Assembly: GCF_901933205.1 (NCBI RefSeq)
Contig: NC_044572.1
Location: 63,460,965-63,524,964, forward strand
DNA length: 64,000 bases
Source: Camarhynchus parvulus
Taxonomy: Eukaryota; Chordata; Aves; Passeriformes; Thraupidae
Direction: 5' to 3'
The notes under the pieces are model-generated. The model worked only from the letters and a program-made list of their open reading frames with translations, searched no databases and was not told where the DNA came from. Shown piece by piece: positions 49,330 through 62,500 of the stretch. The position numbers were made by a program, and so were the translations under genes. Numbering within the stretch: the stretch's first letter is position 1; each line of letters starts with the position of its first letter.

Positions 49330-50820
49330 AAGATTTCTTCATTATTTCCTCGGAAACGACCTTCAGAAGCATGTATTCCACCTCCTTTCCCAAAGCAATA
49401 CCCAAAATATTCCCGTAGGAAGTTTGTCTGTTTTATAAAAACCTCTGGTGATGATGCTTCCACAGCTTCCTCAAAGGCAAATAACTGTAGGACCAAAATA
49501 TCCTTAATTTCAAAGCTTTCTTAAATGTTTACCTAAGTCTTGCCACCTTCATATTGAGCCCATTTCTTTTAGCCCTAACCCCAAGCAGTCAGGCAGTACA
49601 GTTTATTCCCCTCCTCCCCGCAGGAACCTTCCACATACTTGAACACTACTATCATGTCTGTTACTGGCCTTATCCCCTGTAGACTAAACAATCCCTATTC
49701 TTTCATCTTTCCCAGGTCATGTTTTCCAAATCTTTCATCATTTTTCCTGCCTTCTCTCTGGACACCACCCAGCTGGCTCTTGACTGCATTGTGCCCCAAA
49801 CTAGATGCTAAGCCATTTCAAACACTGAGTGGAGTGGAGGAGTTATTTCATGCCTTTTCTTTACACACCCTAAAACAGTGCTTTTTTGAGGAACACAGAT
49901 GGGGATGGGGAACCCTTGTTCCTTGTATGACTGTATGACACCTACAGTCTCAGGTCTGCAACCCCTTTCCCTCTCAGGTGTGCTGTCCTGCGCACATGGA
50001 CCAGACTTGGGAGGATCTGAGCTGGGACACTTCCCTACCGGCATGGTCACCAGCTCCAGGGTCAGAACTGAAGCGGGCAGGGGGTCAAAAGAAAAGCTGC
50101 TCACTCAGCAGAGCACTGGCAGCCCAGGTGCCATGGGAGAGGAGAGAAGGACATGTCACAGGTTTTCTCTGCTGGTCTGGGAACCAGCTGTGATTTTTTT
50201 ACCACCCTGTTCAACCAAACCAGGCCAAACAGCTACTCCAACACAGCCCAACAGCAGCTCACAGACCTTCTTCTCCAGAACCACTGCTGAGTCAGCCCCA
50301 TTCTGTCTCATGCAACAGGACATTTCTATCTCTCTACAGCACTTCTATGTTTGCATCCTGGCTATTTTTCAGGGTTTTTTCCCAGACTATTTCTCCTGTT
50401 AGCCAGGGCAGCTCAAAACTCTGATCCTGCCTTCCAAGGAGCCTGCAGCCCCCCTTCACACTTTTTATCCTATGTAAAATTAACAACTGCTCTCTCTGCT
50501 CCATCAATCATTTCAATAATGAAAACAGTGAGTATTAAAAAAGCCAGGACAGACCCCTGGGGAATCTCACTCACTCCACTCTTGCAGTTTAGCAGCAAAC
50601 TATGAATAACTACTTTGACTAATGCCTGGTGAAATGCTGTGCACCCACATTACAGACCAGTTAACTAGACTTCCAGCCTGCCTCAAAGAAAGCTGTGTTA
50701 GAAAGCAGCCAGAGCCCCCCATTAAAGAGGGAGTAATTTCAGTCAGACAGAGGGGTCCAATTACACTGTCATAGGCACTGTTGGAAAGTCTTTGCTAAAT
50801 ACTGCCATAAAAATGTAATG
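49330..50820 (-). mobile_element. Ancient, long CR1-type LINE remnant
   Basis: The plus strand follows, with many gaps and substitutions, the reverse complement of the 3' half of old amniote CR1 elements. Landmarks in order are: ctctggtgatgatgcttcc (49,442), acttgaacactactatcatg (49,637), aggtcatgttttccaaatc (49,714), gcattgtgccccaaactaga (49,786), aggacagacccctggggaat (50,545) and cagcaaactatgaataac (50,593). This order matches the family from 3' end to reverse-transcriptase region, so the element is on the minus strand. Reading frames of the LINE protein are destroyed. Open frames on the plus strand here (up to 167 codons) are antisense accidents. The divergence indicates an insertion much older than the CR1 tail at 37.8 kb. 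The borders are approximate. Confidence 0.8.
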
Positions 50821-51678
50821 CATGCTGATAGGAGAAAAACGAGTGTTGATAACCAAGCTTAGGATGACAGGAAGAACTTCAGCAGAACTGAGACAGCAGG
50901 AGCTTCACTTTGCTTCCAGCAAAAGAGAGACTTGGAAGAAGCAAACTGAAACACAATATAAAAGTTACAGGAATTTTGTGCCTTCCATCAACTGCTGCCG
51001 ACTTAGCAGTTAAAGAAGATACTATCACACAGGTGTGGTTTTGTTTAGCTTATTTTAGTAAAACCAAAATGTTTTCTTAGCTCTTCCAGATGTTTTTCCA
51101 AAGTGCATTCTTTACTGCTCCCTAACAGCCTATTCTGCTCAAGGATCACAAACAAACCTGACAGATAGCAAAGACCATTGTTCCCAAAACCCTGATAAAT
51201 GCTTTTAATCAACCACTGAAAACATCCCCATCCCCATGCCATCACTAAGAGAAGCAAGTGGCAGTGGCTGGTGCCTGAAACAGGGAGAAAGGGTAAGTTC
51301 CATGGAAAGTGAAAGGTGAGGCAGCTTTCCAACACTGGCTCCCTCTGCTTGCCAAAATAGCAATGCCCAGCCCACGCCTCACTCCTACTTGTGTGGAAGA
51401 TGCACTTGCTTCCCAGGAGAGTTTACTCTCGCAATGCAGATGTGCTTCACTGAGGCAATCGCGCTCTGTTGCGTAACAGAAGGCAGAATTAAACAGTGTG
51501 TGCTGCTCGGTGTGTTTTTCAAATGTACACCACGAGTTACTGTGGAGTTCAGCGGTGGTGCCAAGAGTGTTAACACAATGATTTTACCAGCGAAGAATAC
51601 ATCACATCCTCCATACTCCCACAGCTTACTAGCATTGTAATTTTGCAAAATCCTTTTGAACTTGTCGGTAAAATACAA

Positions 51679-51711
51679 AGTCACACATCTGTGTGACACA
51701 TCTGTGTGACT
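51679..51711. repeat. Tandem 13-bp repeat forming a palindrome
   Basis: The unit cacatctgtgtga occurs twice in tandem (51,684-51,696 and 51,697-51,709). The outer arms agtcacaca (51,679-51,687) and tgtgtgact (51,703-51,711) are perfect reverse complements, so the block can fold into a hairpin. Confidence 0.75.
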
Positions 51712-53573
51712 TTCATTTGATCTTTGGTGACTGGGGGTATCATCACCTTGGGACCTAACACATCTGCACCAGCGGCAGGTGCAGGGCAGCTCTGGGAAGA
51801 ACCTGGCAGGTGACTGCACCGAGGTGCTCAAAGCTGAGCCCTTCACCCCATGTCCTACAAAAGAGGGATTTAAAAAAAATTATTTATTTATCACAAGCAG
51901 AATCCAGAAGCAATAATTTCCAGTCCCCCCTGTGAACAAGGAAGAACAACACTGCAGATACTTCCATACTTTGAATAAGACTATACAAACATTTTGATTC
52001 TTCTCTGTTTCTAGGAGTTGCACAGTGCCATTCCTCTTCAGAGGAATACAGGTCTTTTCTAAAATATATTATGCATAACCTAGTTTTCTACAGCAGAAAA
52101 CTCACCAAGGGAATACTGTTTGCTCATACCAGAAATGTATCCCAAAATTACAGTAATTTATAGCCTCATTTTCATTGACAAAAGAAATAATACCATTCTC
52201 TTCTGACAAATATCAGTACACTGAAAAAGTAATGAATAAACGTCTATAAACAGGTATCAAATAAAGCAACTGTCAATCACTGAAACAAAACTTTAATTAA
52301 ATCATATGGTAAGCAAAAAAAAGAAGTAAAAACAAGTCATATAATCTGAAATCAAAATAAAAATCTGTCTGTCATGCCAAAGCACAATTCAGAGCAGTAA
52401 AATACCATAACCTGTTAAGTAATCAGTCATCTAATTGTTAATTGTAAAGTCCCAAGTTTACAAAGCAAAGACAAACATCCAGATTCAGCAAAGTACTTTG
52501 GCATGTGCCAAAGTACATCTGTATTTTAGAAACATATTTTATGTGACTGTGTTTAAAACTCTGAAACTCTTCATATACACCTCTACTGTGATTTTTTTTT
52601 AAGAGACAGAAAGCAATCTGCACTGTTCACATTTTAGTATTACAAATCAAACCAGCATTCAGCCTCAGCTGAATACATATTTCTGGAGACACATCAGAAA
52701 GAAACCTGAGGATTAGCCCTAACACAAAAGGATGAGGGAGTTGCATGCTGTCATCCTGCCAATTTTCCAGAACAGAAGAGTTAGCAAATGAGGCATAAAG
52801 CAATGTGTGCAAAGAAACTCATACCTGCAAAAAAATGCAGAAGTATCGGGTGTGCAAGAAAATTATAGTAAGTAGTATCAGGCCAAATCACAGGAACTGC
52901 TGACAGCTGAAATTCCTTCTGGCCTCAGCTGGAAGTACTTAGCACCTTAAGGCTAGCTAAACTTATAAGCCATCCTAAATTGATGCTACAAATTATATTT
53001 GAATATTCAGCACTACACTTTTTTTACATCTCTGACCTTCTATTGGAATCAGTGTAAGGCAGCAGCACTAACTGAACCTCTAGTTACATTAAAGAACATC
53101 TCCCTATCTGTTACTGTAAAATTAATACAGTCTTCTCTCTTTTATTTCTTATAAAGATAGTGGTAGCAACATCAAATATACCTATGCTATTGCTGTAGGG
53201 GAAAACCCAAAAAGTTCCCATTTTGGTCTCTGAAAAATCTCCCATTACTACAGTTGGATGCACAAAGAAAAGGTGGGGCACTGCGGGGCAAGTGCCGAAG
53301 AAAGAGACACGCACTCGATCGGGCACATCTCTGAGCAGGAATGCAGCGACCAGCCCCAGCTGGGGCAGAGGGACAGTCACCTTGTGGCAGGGTCTGAGTC
53401 AGCTGCACACTTCTATATCTGCCAAAGTGGGCTGACAGGTTTCATTTGGCAAAGACTACTTCTGGGGGAGGGGGAAAGCCAAGGTGGGGATGAGGAGTTT
53501 CACTGCCTGGAGACAGTTTGTAAGTGACTACAATTATTCTGATACATAGATTTTGAAAAATTAAAAGAAGATA

Positions 53574-53587
53574 AATTAATTAATTAA
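53574..53587. repeat. (ATTA)n microsatellite
   Basis: About three and a half ATTA units. Confidence 0.8.
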
Positions 53588-56500
53588 CTGAAGAAAAAAG
53601 GTTTAACTTACTGAATAAGACACCACTTTAAGAGGTTTCCCCACTTTCCCTGCTGTAAAGCACTTCAGAAAAATTCAGCTACTACTTCTCTTGACCTTTT
53701 CACTGAAAGAGAGCAGAGTAAAAACAGGAAAGAGCTAAAATGATATGCATTAAAGATGCTTCATGTTAGGAAAGTCTTTTGAGTCAATGTTGCAAATTCA
53801 CTCTGTGTCAGATTTGCCAATATACTGCTTGCTAAAGGCTATCTATTGAGAGCAGCAGCAGTCAAAGCAGGAGTGTTGCTCTCAGTTGTTGCAGCAACAC
53901 CGTACACACCGTATGATGCAGCCATGTAGCATTTGCATCTGGTGCTGGTTTTCCACACCCAAAAGTTCACTTCATGTCTTTTGATTCATTTATAATGTCC
54001 TGAGCCCCCAGGCAGATTTGCTCTGCTGATTTCCCTTTTCTTAACAATAATACAAATAAACATGGAAATAAATCTATTGTCTGAGGAACCCTCCCACTAA
54101 TTCTGTTCTTTGATGGTTTGGTTGATTTACTATGGTGAGGAATCAAGAGTGAAGTGGATCGTAGCTTAATACTGAGTGTGGTTAATCTTCCCTTTGCATA
54201 ATGCTGGTACACTATGGCCCAAATACCAGAGATTTATTTGATGTGTACATGCTTTCAAGCATTAGTAAACAAGTTGCAGCCCATTATGAAAGAAGAGCAG
54301 ATCCAAACAGTTGTGAAGCTCTTTATGTACTAGATTGGCATTGGCAGTGCAATATACTTACATCTCCACGTGTACTAGCTTTAAAACTCTGGGCACTATT
54401 TCATGACAAAACATCATTTTTCAAACTGTAACTAAAAATATGGCTGAGATCACTTCCCATGACCTGATGCACTGTTGTTGGAATCACAAGAAAACTAAGC
54501 AAGAGGCACAGTTTTCTTTTTCTCTTTTTCCTTATAATTTATTTTATTCCTTGTAACACAACCAAAATGAGGGAGAACTTATATAAGAGCCTCAAAAATG
54601 TACAGACACATTCATTCCCATGAAAAAACACAAAGCATCTCTCACTTCTCATTTCTTATTCTTCTATTACTTTGAAGAAGATGTTATAGAACACACAGAA
54701 GTGCTCTATGAAACATCACTGAATTTCTTACTTTACTAGACCTATCAAATAAATCCTACATTCTATAACTGAAACATTCTTCTTCTTGTTCATGTACAAA
54801 TAAAAACAAATTTATTTCTTTAGAGGCTGGTCTCAAGAGCAAAGCATCAACTTAAAAATTAATAACTTTCAATAATGAAGTTTCAAGCAATGGTACAGTG
54901 GAAGAACTTGGAGTGCACAGAAGTTACTTGCAGGTGGCAATGCCTCCTGGATAAAAGACCCACTGTAGGTCTACATTATTTGAACACACACAGGCAAAAC
55001 CCACTCAAGCTGCAATGTTAGGTATCAATACATCATTCTCCCAATATAGCGCATTTTTCCTAGCTAGGAGAAGAATCATGATCCCATACTCAGGTACAGT
55101 ATGGTACCTAATTCCTTGCACTCTCACATACATAACGTGATTTTCAGCAAATCTCCCAGTTTATACTGACCCCCCACACAGGCTACAACTGTACACCAGC
55201 TGTCACTGGCCTAGATTTTATTCTGTCCTGGGCTGAACACTGACTTTAGATGACTCAGAAACAGTTGCCTCTGTTTCTTCCCCTGCTTAATAAATAAAGA
55301 AGCCACAACAGAGACAGAGAGAAATTCAGAGCTGGAGGCAGGAAGGACTGTTCAGACAGCAGTTCCAAAATCTCATCTGCAGAGGTGTAGAAAACGTACA
55401 CTCCTGGAGCAAGGTCTTCAGATAAAGCCTCAAATCTTGGTGGCAACCATCAAATGGACACAAAAGCATATGCCTACAAAGGAGGTGCTGTGAGAACAAA
55501 CACATCAGTGACTGAGAGACGCCAGGATACCACAAAAAAGTAACACAGTAAGAAGAGAGGATGCCAATGTCTCAGATAAGCAGTTATGGCCATGTTTACT
55601 TAAACTGTTCTGCTGAGCTGTTCCCGTTTCAGGCAGAAAACTTTGATTTAAGGAAGAGACTTGCAGTTCTGTCTTCATATTTTTTTCCCTTCAAAGCATG
55701 AAAGAACTTCCTTTTTCAAAACCAATTTAACAAAGTTTACATCCAAACCCTCTCAGTCCCAAAAATGTCAGATCTGAGCTCTATTAAAAGCAGCAGTTAG
55801 TACAGCCAAACGCTCCACAGTACATTTAATAGACTATAATATTTCTAATGCCTTACTGCCTGAAGTCTATGATCTGGAAAACCAGCCAAGCACACCCACC
55901 CAAGAGCAATGACTGCTACAGGGAGAACTCTTTATCTCCCTGTGGTTCTCAATCACCACTGGCATGAGCAGACCAGGGACTCTCCAGCTGCAGACAGGGA
56001 GCATACAGACCACCTCTCTGGCAAGAGGAAGCCTGAAGGAAGCAGACAAATTAGAAATGAAAGTTGTGCCAAGCATGTAAGCACAGAGCTACTGTTTCAA
56101 ACTTCAGGTCTTGCAGTTTTATGGATGTATTTTATTACTTGATTTTATTGGACCCTACTTCTCCTAGCCTACTGCTTCCCTCATATCACTTACAGTTCCT
56201 CCCATCCATTTTTGCCTCATATCCTTCAGGCTGGAAGACTGCCCAAATCAGCTTCCCTAGTTCAACTACTAACTCCCTTGACACCAGTGGGGATCAGAGT
56301 AGGCACCTGCCCCCAGCTCAGGTATGAGCACCCTGCACACCCAGCAGTACTTTCCCCTAGCTGGCCTAAAGGATGAATGGTACAAGCATGTTGATGCAGA
56401 TTTCACAGTTGCCAGTTGTGACACTGGAAAATGCAGTTCATGCAGTCTCCTGACAAATCACCACGCCACCAGTTCTTCCATATAAGGCATACGTGTAGGA

Positions 56501-59500
56501 AAGTAAAATAGCTTTTCTAATAGGTTATGCAAAGAGAGGCGGCTTCCTGGTACCTATTACAGCTGACTGGGAGCTAAAATGATACTAATTACACTGTTCA
56601 GCTGAACTCCAGCAAGGCGCCATGAATCCCAGCAGGAAGAGCTCTACCCCCCATCAAGCTCCTCCCTGCAACCATGTGTGGGCAGGGCCCATGCCAGGGG
56701 TACCCAGCCTGGCATGGCCTCCTGCTCCTCCTCTGTCACCAATGGCACATGGCAGGAGCAAGGCTGTCACCATCGGAGCAAGAATTTACTCCTAAATCAG
56801 GTTTCCTAAGCATCAAACCTGCTGCTGAGGAGCATTTTCCACTCCTGCCAGCCCGACTGCTCAAGATGAAGCAAAGGTTTGGATGACTGCAGCTCATTCC
56901 ATGTTATCACACCAGTGGGTTGATGTGGATTCACAGTGAAGCATGAGAGGCAGCACATTCAGATATGAGCCAGGCTGAACTTAAAGAAATGGTTTCTCCT
57001 GTTTCAGGCCCATAGCATTTCACCTACCAGGGGTGCAGTGGAATTTTTAAAGAGCAGTCAGAAATAGCGCAAGAAAAGGGGAAAACATTATTATTTGCCT
57101 ATATCTAAATAATGAAATGAAGCATTTTTCACTTCCATGTTTCAGGATCTCAAAAATAGGAAGGGGAGTGTTATCATTTACTACAAGGTATGAGAAATGA
57201 ATGGATTCTGACAACAGTAACACTTTATTCCCTTTCATAACAGAAACAAGCAGAAAACATTTTACTCCAGAGAATGAGTTCTCCAGAAAGCTTTCAAGTT
57301 GTCTGAAAACAGTCATAACTATAACACTGCTCACAGAATGTTTGCTAACTTTATCAAAGATGCTCTCTGTTAAACATTAATTTTTATATAGATTCACTTA
57401 GCTATACTATTATATTTTCAAAGTCACCTCATTTAACTACTTTATTAGATCAATAAAGAATTTTGGATAGCAACAACTGCACATATAGTCAAATAGAAAG
57501 ACAGAAGTGCTACTTGACTCAAAATGGAGAGGGGAAAAACCAGGGAAAGTTACATTAAAATGAAACAGTATAATTAGAATTCTAAAAAACAATTGGCATC
57601 CCAAAAAAATAACTTTTATGACCTCTCTTCACCTGCAGAAAGGCTAAGCAAGCTTTCAATCTTCTCCCACTTGCAAGGTTTTCCTGATAAAAGCAAAGCC
57701 CGCCATAGAACGACTGCACCAGCTGACAGCCAGCTTTGCTTTCCTGAGTCCCTGCTCTTCAGAGGCAGGCTCCAAGTCAACAGGTTCACAGACCATAGTC
57801 ACTGGTCACTGCTGCCACCACAGAGTACAAACTAAAACCCACCATTACACTGCAAACAAATACTGCGACTCACAACCTCCAGCGAGGGCTGCCGCAGCCT
57901 GTAGGAATATTCCCACCTTTATGCACATGCAGTGCAACACTTGTATCCAGTTATCCCTGAGGGGCAACGTTCCAAAAGGATAGAAAAATTTAGGTAATAG
58001 ACATTATGCAACATTTGAGTTGTATTTAAACAAACTCCAGCCTTAGAAATTAGTTGCCTTATTTTCCTGGTCTCCTGAAAGTGTGCAGAAGGTGAGCAGG
58101 TTCACAGGCAGCCCCCACATTCCTCATTCCTATTTTGACCCCATACCTCAGGTGCAGCACTGGCATGGAGCACCCACAAGCATATGCTCTCAGGGGAAAC
58201 CTGACCCTGCAGCAGCACAGAGCAGCACGAAAAAACCCATGAGGAGCAGCTGCTGCAGGGGCAGGCTGAAAAATTAAAATCTGGTTACCTGCAGGCAGCT
58301 CCCCATCTCTGAACAGCACACAGGCAGGTGAGGCCCCAGCTTTCACAGTTTGAGATGAAAGAGCCCCAGCACTCCCATGATTCACTCCTGGAGGCTCCAA
58401 AATGTCCCCCCAGGAAGGACATCTCCCAGGTTTGAACACCCTCCTCCCAAGGGTTCACATGTTACTACATAGTTCTGACCAGAGGCATGAGCAATTTATT
58501 TCTCCTCAGCCAAGTGATACCAGGAGAAATTATCTCTGTATTGAACTGCATAAGGCTCTCTGGTCCTGCCCGTGTCTCTTCCTAGCTCTTCCTCAATTTT
58601 TCCAAAAGGCAGGGTAATGAACAGCACTGAGGTACACAGGCTTTGGTACTTCACACATAATAATCAAAAGGACAGCAGAAATGGTAAAAAAAATTCTGGG
58701 TCACAGTCCTGACTATGAGATTTTAAAATCACTAGCAATGAAATTCATACTCGAAATGGTTAAAGATTCAGCTTTGAAAACAAGTATTTAATAATAATTT
58801 AGAAGAGGAAGGTTGTGGATAGTTACACCTCAGGGTATTTCCAGAAATGACAAGTATTTTAACATGCAAATTCACAAATTCTGCAGCATACTGAATTTGA
58901 ATATCTACTGTACATCCTCCTGGCCATATACCATATTATTAGCAAATGCCACAGCACAAAATGGTTTTTTTAAGACTACCTATATCCTCAGTTACACATT
59001 AGAATGCAGTTTACACAACAGTATAAAAAGCATGTTATATATGGCATGTTTTGGAGCAGCTACCATATGCTCTGTCAGTACTCTATGGATTAATAGGGCC
59101 CGCATGCACAATAATACATTGGTCACTCATAGCTCCCTGGAAGATTATTCCATTCACCATCACAATTAGCTGATGCTTAGGCTTATGTCACAATTTTTCA
59201 GTCCCATTTTTATGTTGGTGAGCTCAAATATACAATTGTTGGGGTTCAGGGGTTTTTTTTTGTTCCTATTTCTTTAAAGGTATGATCCTAATTTCATTAA
59301 TTTGCACTAATATCAAGGAAGCAGGTTCAGACACTGAATCAGAAGATAAATGTGTCTCAACACTACTATTTACACTACAAGATTTACTTCTATGTTCCTT
59401 TGAGCAGCTATACTATAAGTTTTTTTTAAGTTAGTTTAACCTATTATTGTACCACTGGCAGTAGTAGTTTGAGAAACAGTGGAAGAAATAGAGGAAATAC

Positions 59501-62500
59501 AGAATGTAAAAAAAGTAATTTGTTTCAGTATGATTACTCCCATTTTGGGCTGTGTTTCTGGGCAGTCAAAATTAAGACACTTTTTTATATTTTGGCATGG
59601 GGAACAGGCAGTAAAATAGATCTATATAATCACCTGCAGCAGCAACCCATATTGTAACAGGCCAAAGTCTCAGAAGTATTTTATTTTCTTGGTTTCTATT
59701 TGGAACAGAGGTCTGAGTAGTCAGTTGAATAGGTGGCTACAGAATAAAATGTCATTTACTAGTTACAGCCTAACCTAAGGTATAGGAGGTTCACCTTCCA
59801 CTCTGTAGCTCTAGAGGCTCCCATACAATCACCAGCATTTGTGCCTGAGCAAATGACTTCAAAATAACACACTGGAATGCTTCCAAGATAACATTTTCCA
59901 TTCCCTCTGTACATGCTGTGAATCACCTTACAAACTGCACAGCCCTGGAGAGTAAGATCTCCAATGCATTACTATCTTAGTCCAGGTCTCCCTTGTGAAA
60001 ATGAGATTGTGCCTAACGAGTTTAACAACTCACAGGGCAGGCTGAAATGCCATTGGCATCACCGAGGGGTCAGGAGTCTGCCTGCTTTGTACATGGCAGC
60101 AGGAGATTTGCCTTTCTTAATACAAGTGGTGCTGTTACACCCTTTTTACAGGAATACCAACAACTGCCAGGGATCTGTGATTCCTCAACAGGAAACAGCT
60201 CCCTGCAGAAGGTACCTCAGAGGGGTTGTTCCCGTATGGGTTACCCACACTGAGACAAAAAGGCTTTGCCATCATTCCAGTGAACTGCCCAACATTTCCT
60301 CCTGCCTACAGTAGCAACACACAGCTAAAGGGAGCTGCTAACACTTGGCAAAGCAGCATGATGCCACTTCCACATAAATATGTTGCAGCACCTACAACTA
60401 CAAGTATATAAATATTTCAGAAGGTAAAATGTACTTTGCATTGGGTTGGTTGGGTTTTAAATACATACCTGTCTTTTTAATTTGTCTGGTAAGCAGTTTG
60501 TGCAGAAAGAAGCATTATAAAGTGAAAAAGTATGCTAAAAATTCCATTTGCATTCTAAAGATAAAAATTACCATTAATCACATCTGAAAATGAGAGAGTC
60601 TGAAAGCACAAGATATATTTTTGAAGGGAAAAAGTGGTCACAGCTACCAAAACACTTTCAGAAAGGAGGCTGACAAACTTTTCCTTCCTGTCCCAAAAAA
60701 TAAAACGCCTTTAACTAGTTTGCATATAGCTAAACAGCTAAAATCAAACTGGTACAATCTATACTACCCATACAAAGCCAAAAAGGTACTCTACATACTC
60801 CACTGAGAAGGAATTTTGGACAGCAATGTACCTATCAGTACTGCAACCAGCTAAGTGACTTACCAAATCATCTCTATAACAACAACTGCCAAAAGCCACT
60901 ACGAGATTTATCAACAGTGGGGCACATCCACACCAGCACTGCACTGCAGAGAGCGACAGAACAGAAACATTCCTGCTCCTTCCATGGGCTTGGCTTGGGC
61001 TGGCCTCTTCTGCTTGCAATCATCAACTTTTCACCAGTCTATATCTTTATTTTGTATCCTCTTTGAGGGACGTTGTGAACAAAAAGAGGACACAGTCCTT
61101 GGGCTCAGTCACGAAGGTGGGCTGAAACTTACTCATACCTGAAGGGCTGTGCTCTCCTGGTCTCACCACATATAGCTACAAAAATCAAGCAAGCCATAAT
61201 AAATTTATACTAAGGGATTGTGCACACACTCATGTGTACACAGATGTGAGAGAGCAAGCTTGCCTGTTTAGGAAAAAGGGACTGTCAGCACTATTTTATG
61301 TTTAGAAAAGAAAAGCCTCTCTTTAATAAAGTAACCTTTTGCCAAATCTCAACTTTACAGAGGATAACTTACAGTGCATCTCAAGCAAGTTTGAGATGGG
61401 TCACCACAGAGTATACATGCCCATGAGTCTTTTCTTGAGCCCACGTCCACTCACATATTTGTACAAGTGAACCCAAAACACTTTATAGCCCTGTCCTCTT
61501 AACCTTATTTCAAATAGTCTTCATCAAACTGCAAGTGGAGGAGGAAGGGGGAAGACAGAAATGGCAAAGATGTCTCTTTGCTTCCAACTTTCCCTGCAGA
61601 AATATTACCAAAACAGGATATAAAATGTCTAATCCTGAAAGGTTATTTTGTCACAGTTTTCACAAGGCCTTTTTTTCAATGTATATGAAGGGCTTTATAA
61701 CTTTTGTGTCTTTATCTGATCAAAATGCTATCCTTCCTCCTGCAGCCCTGGCATTCTTTGTGGTGAACTGTTTCAGTATCAATATTAATATTCAAATGTC
61801 AAGTTTGTCACACTACATTTCCTGTATTATTTAAAGCATTCAGAACAACTATTATCTATGAAATGTGAAACAGTAAATTTTTGCTATCTGCTTAAAATTT
61901 CAGAAGCCCTATCTGGGACAGAAGAGCACTTATATTAGTCACATGGCATTTTACTTAGAAATGTAGCATTCAGCTTTTCTAGCAGTACTTCTGCATTTCC
62001 CCAAATTGTCTTTCATTGTTTCTAGCAAAGCTACACATATGTTCTTTTTCTGGAGTACAACTGAGCCCTGAATGTCAATCAAATATATAGTATTTAGAAT
62101 ATATTCAGTATTCAGATATATATTTCCTAACTGAGAGTGACTTTTACATATAGTGAACCCTTGAGCTTTGTGGGGTTTGGGGGGCCTTTTTTTCATATTC
62201 ATAGAATAGTAATTATGTCTTTCATCATTTCTACTGCTCTTTAAAAAATTTACTCTCTTTTTTTCCTGTTTCAGTATTTAGTTGAATCTATTTCTTTTGT
62301 GATTACCTAGACTGTGGTCACACACCGTTGGCTGTAAGGGGTATTTTTACTGTAACATGTAGGTGTCTTCAAAAGCAACATATTTCAGAGCTGCACAGCT
62401 GAGAATGCACTGAACTGTCATCCTTTCTACCAAGTTGCCAAAGTTCTGGAGAAACTTTCGTATAATAGCACCAACTTAAAATAATGAATGCATAATAATC

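Noticed and set aside
49899..50402. 167-codon plus-strand open frame
   Set aside because: It lies antisense within the ancient CR1 remnant, so it is a composition accident.
51385..51846. 153-codon minus-strand open frame
   Set aside because: No domain, signal peptide or splice-bounded structure; it spans a simple tandem repeat.
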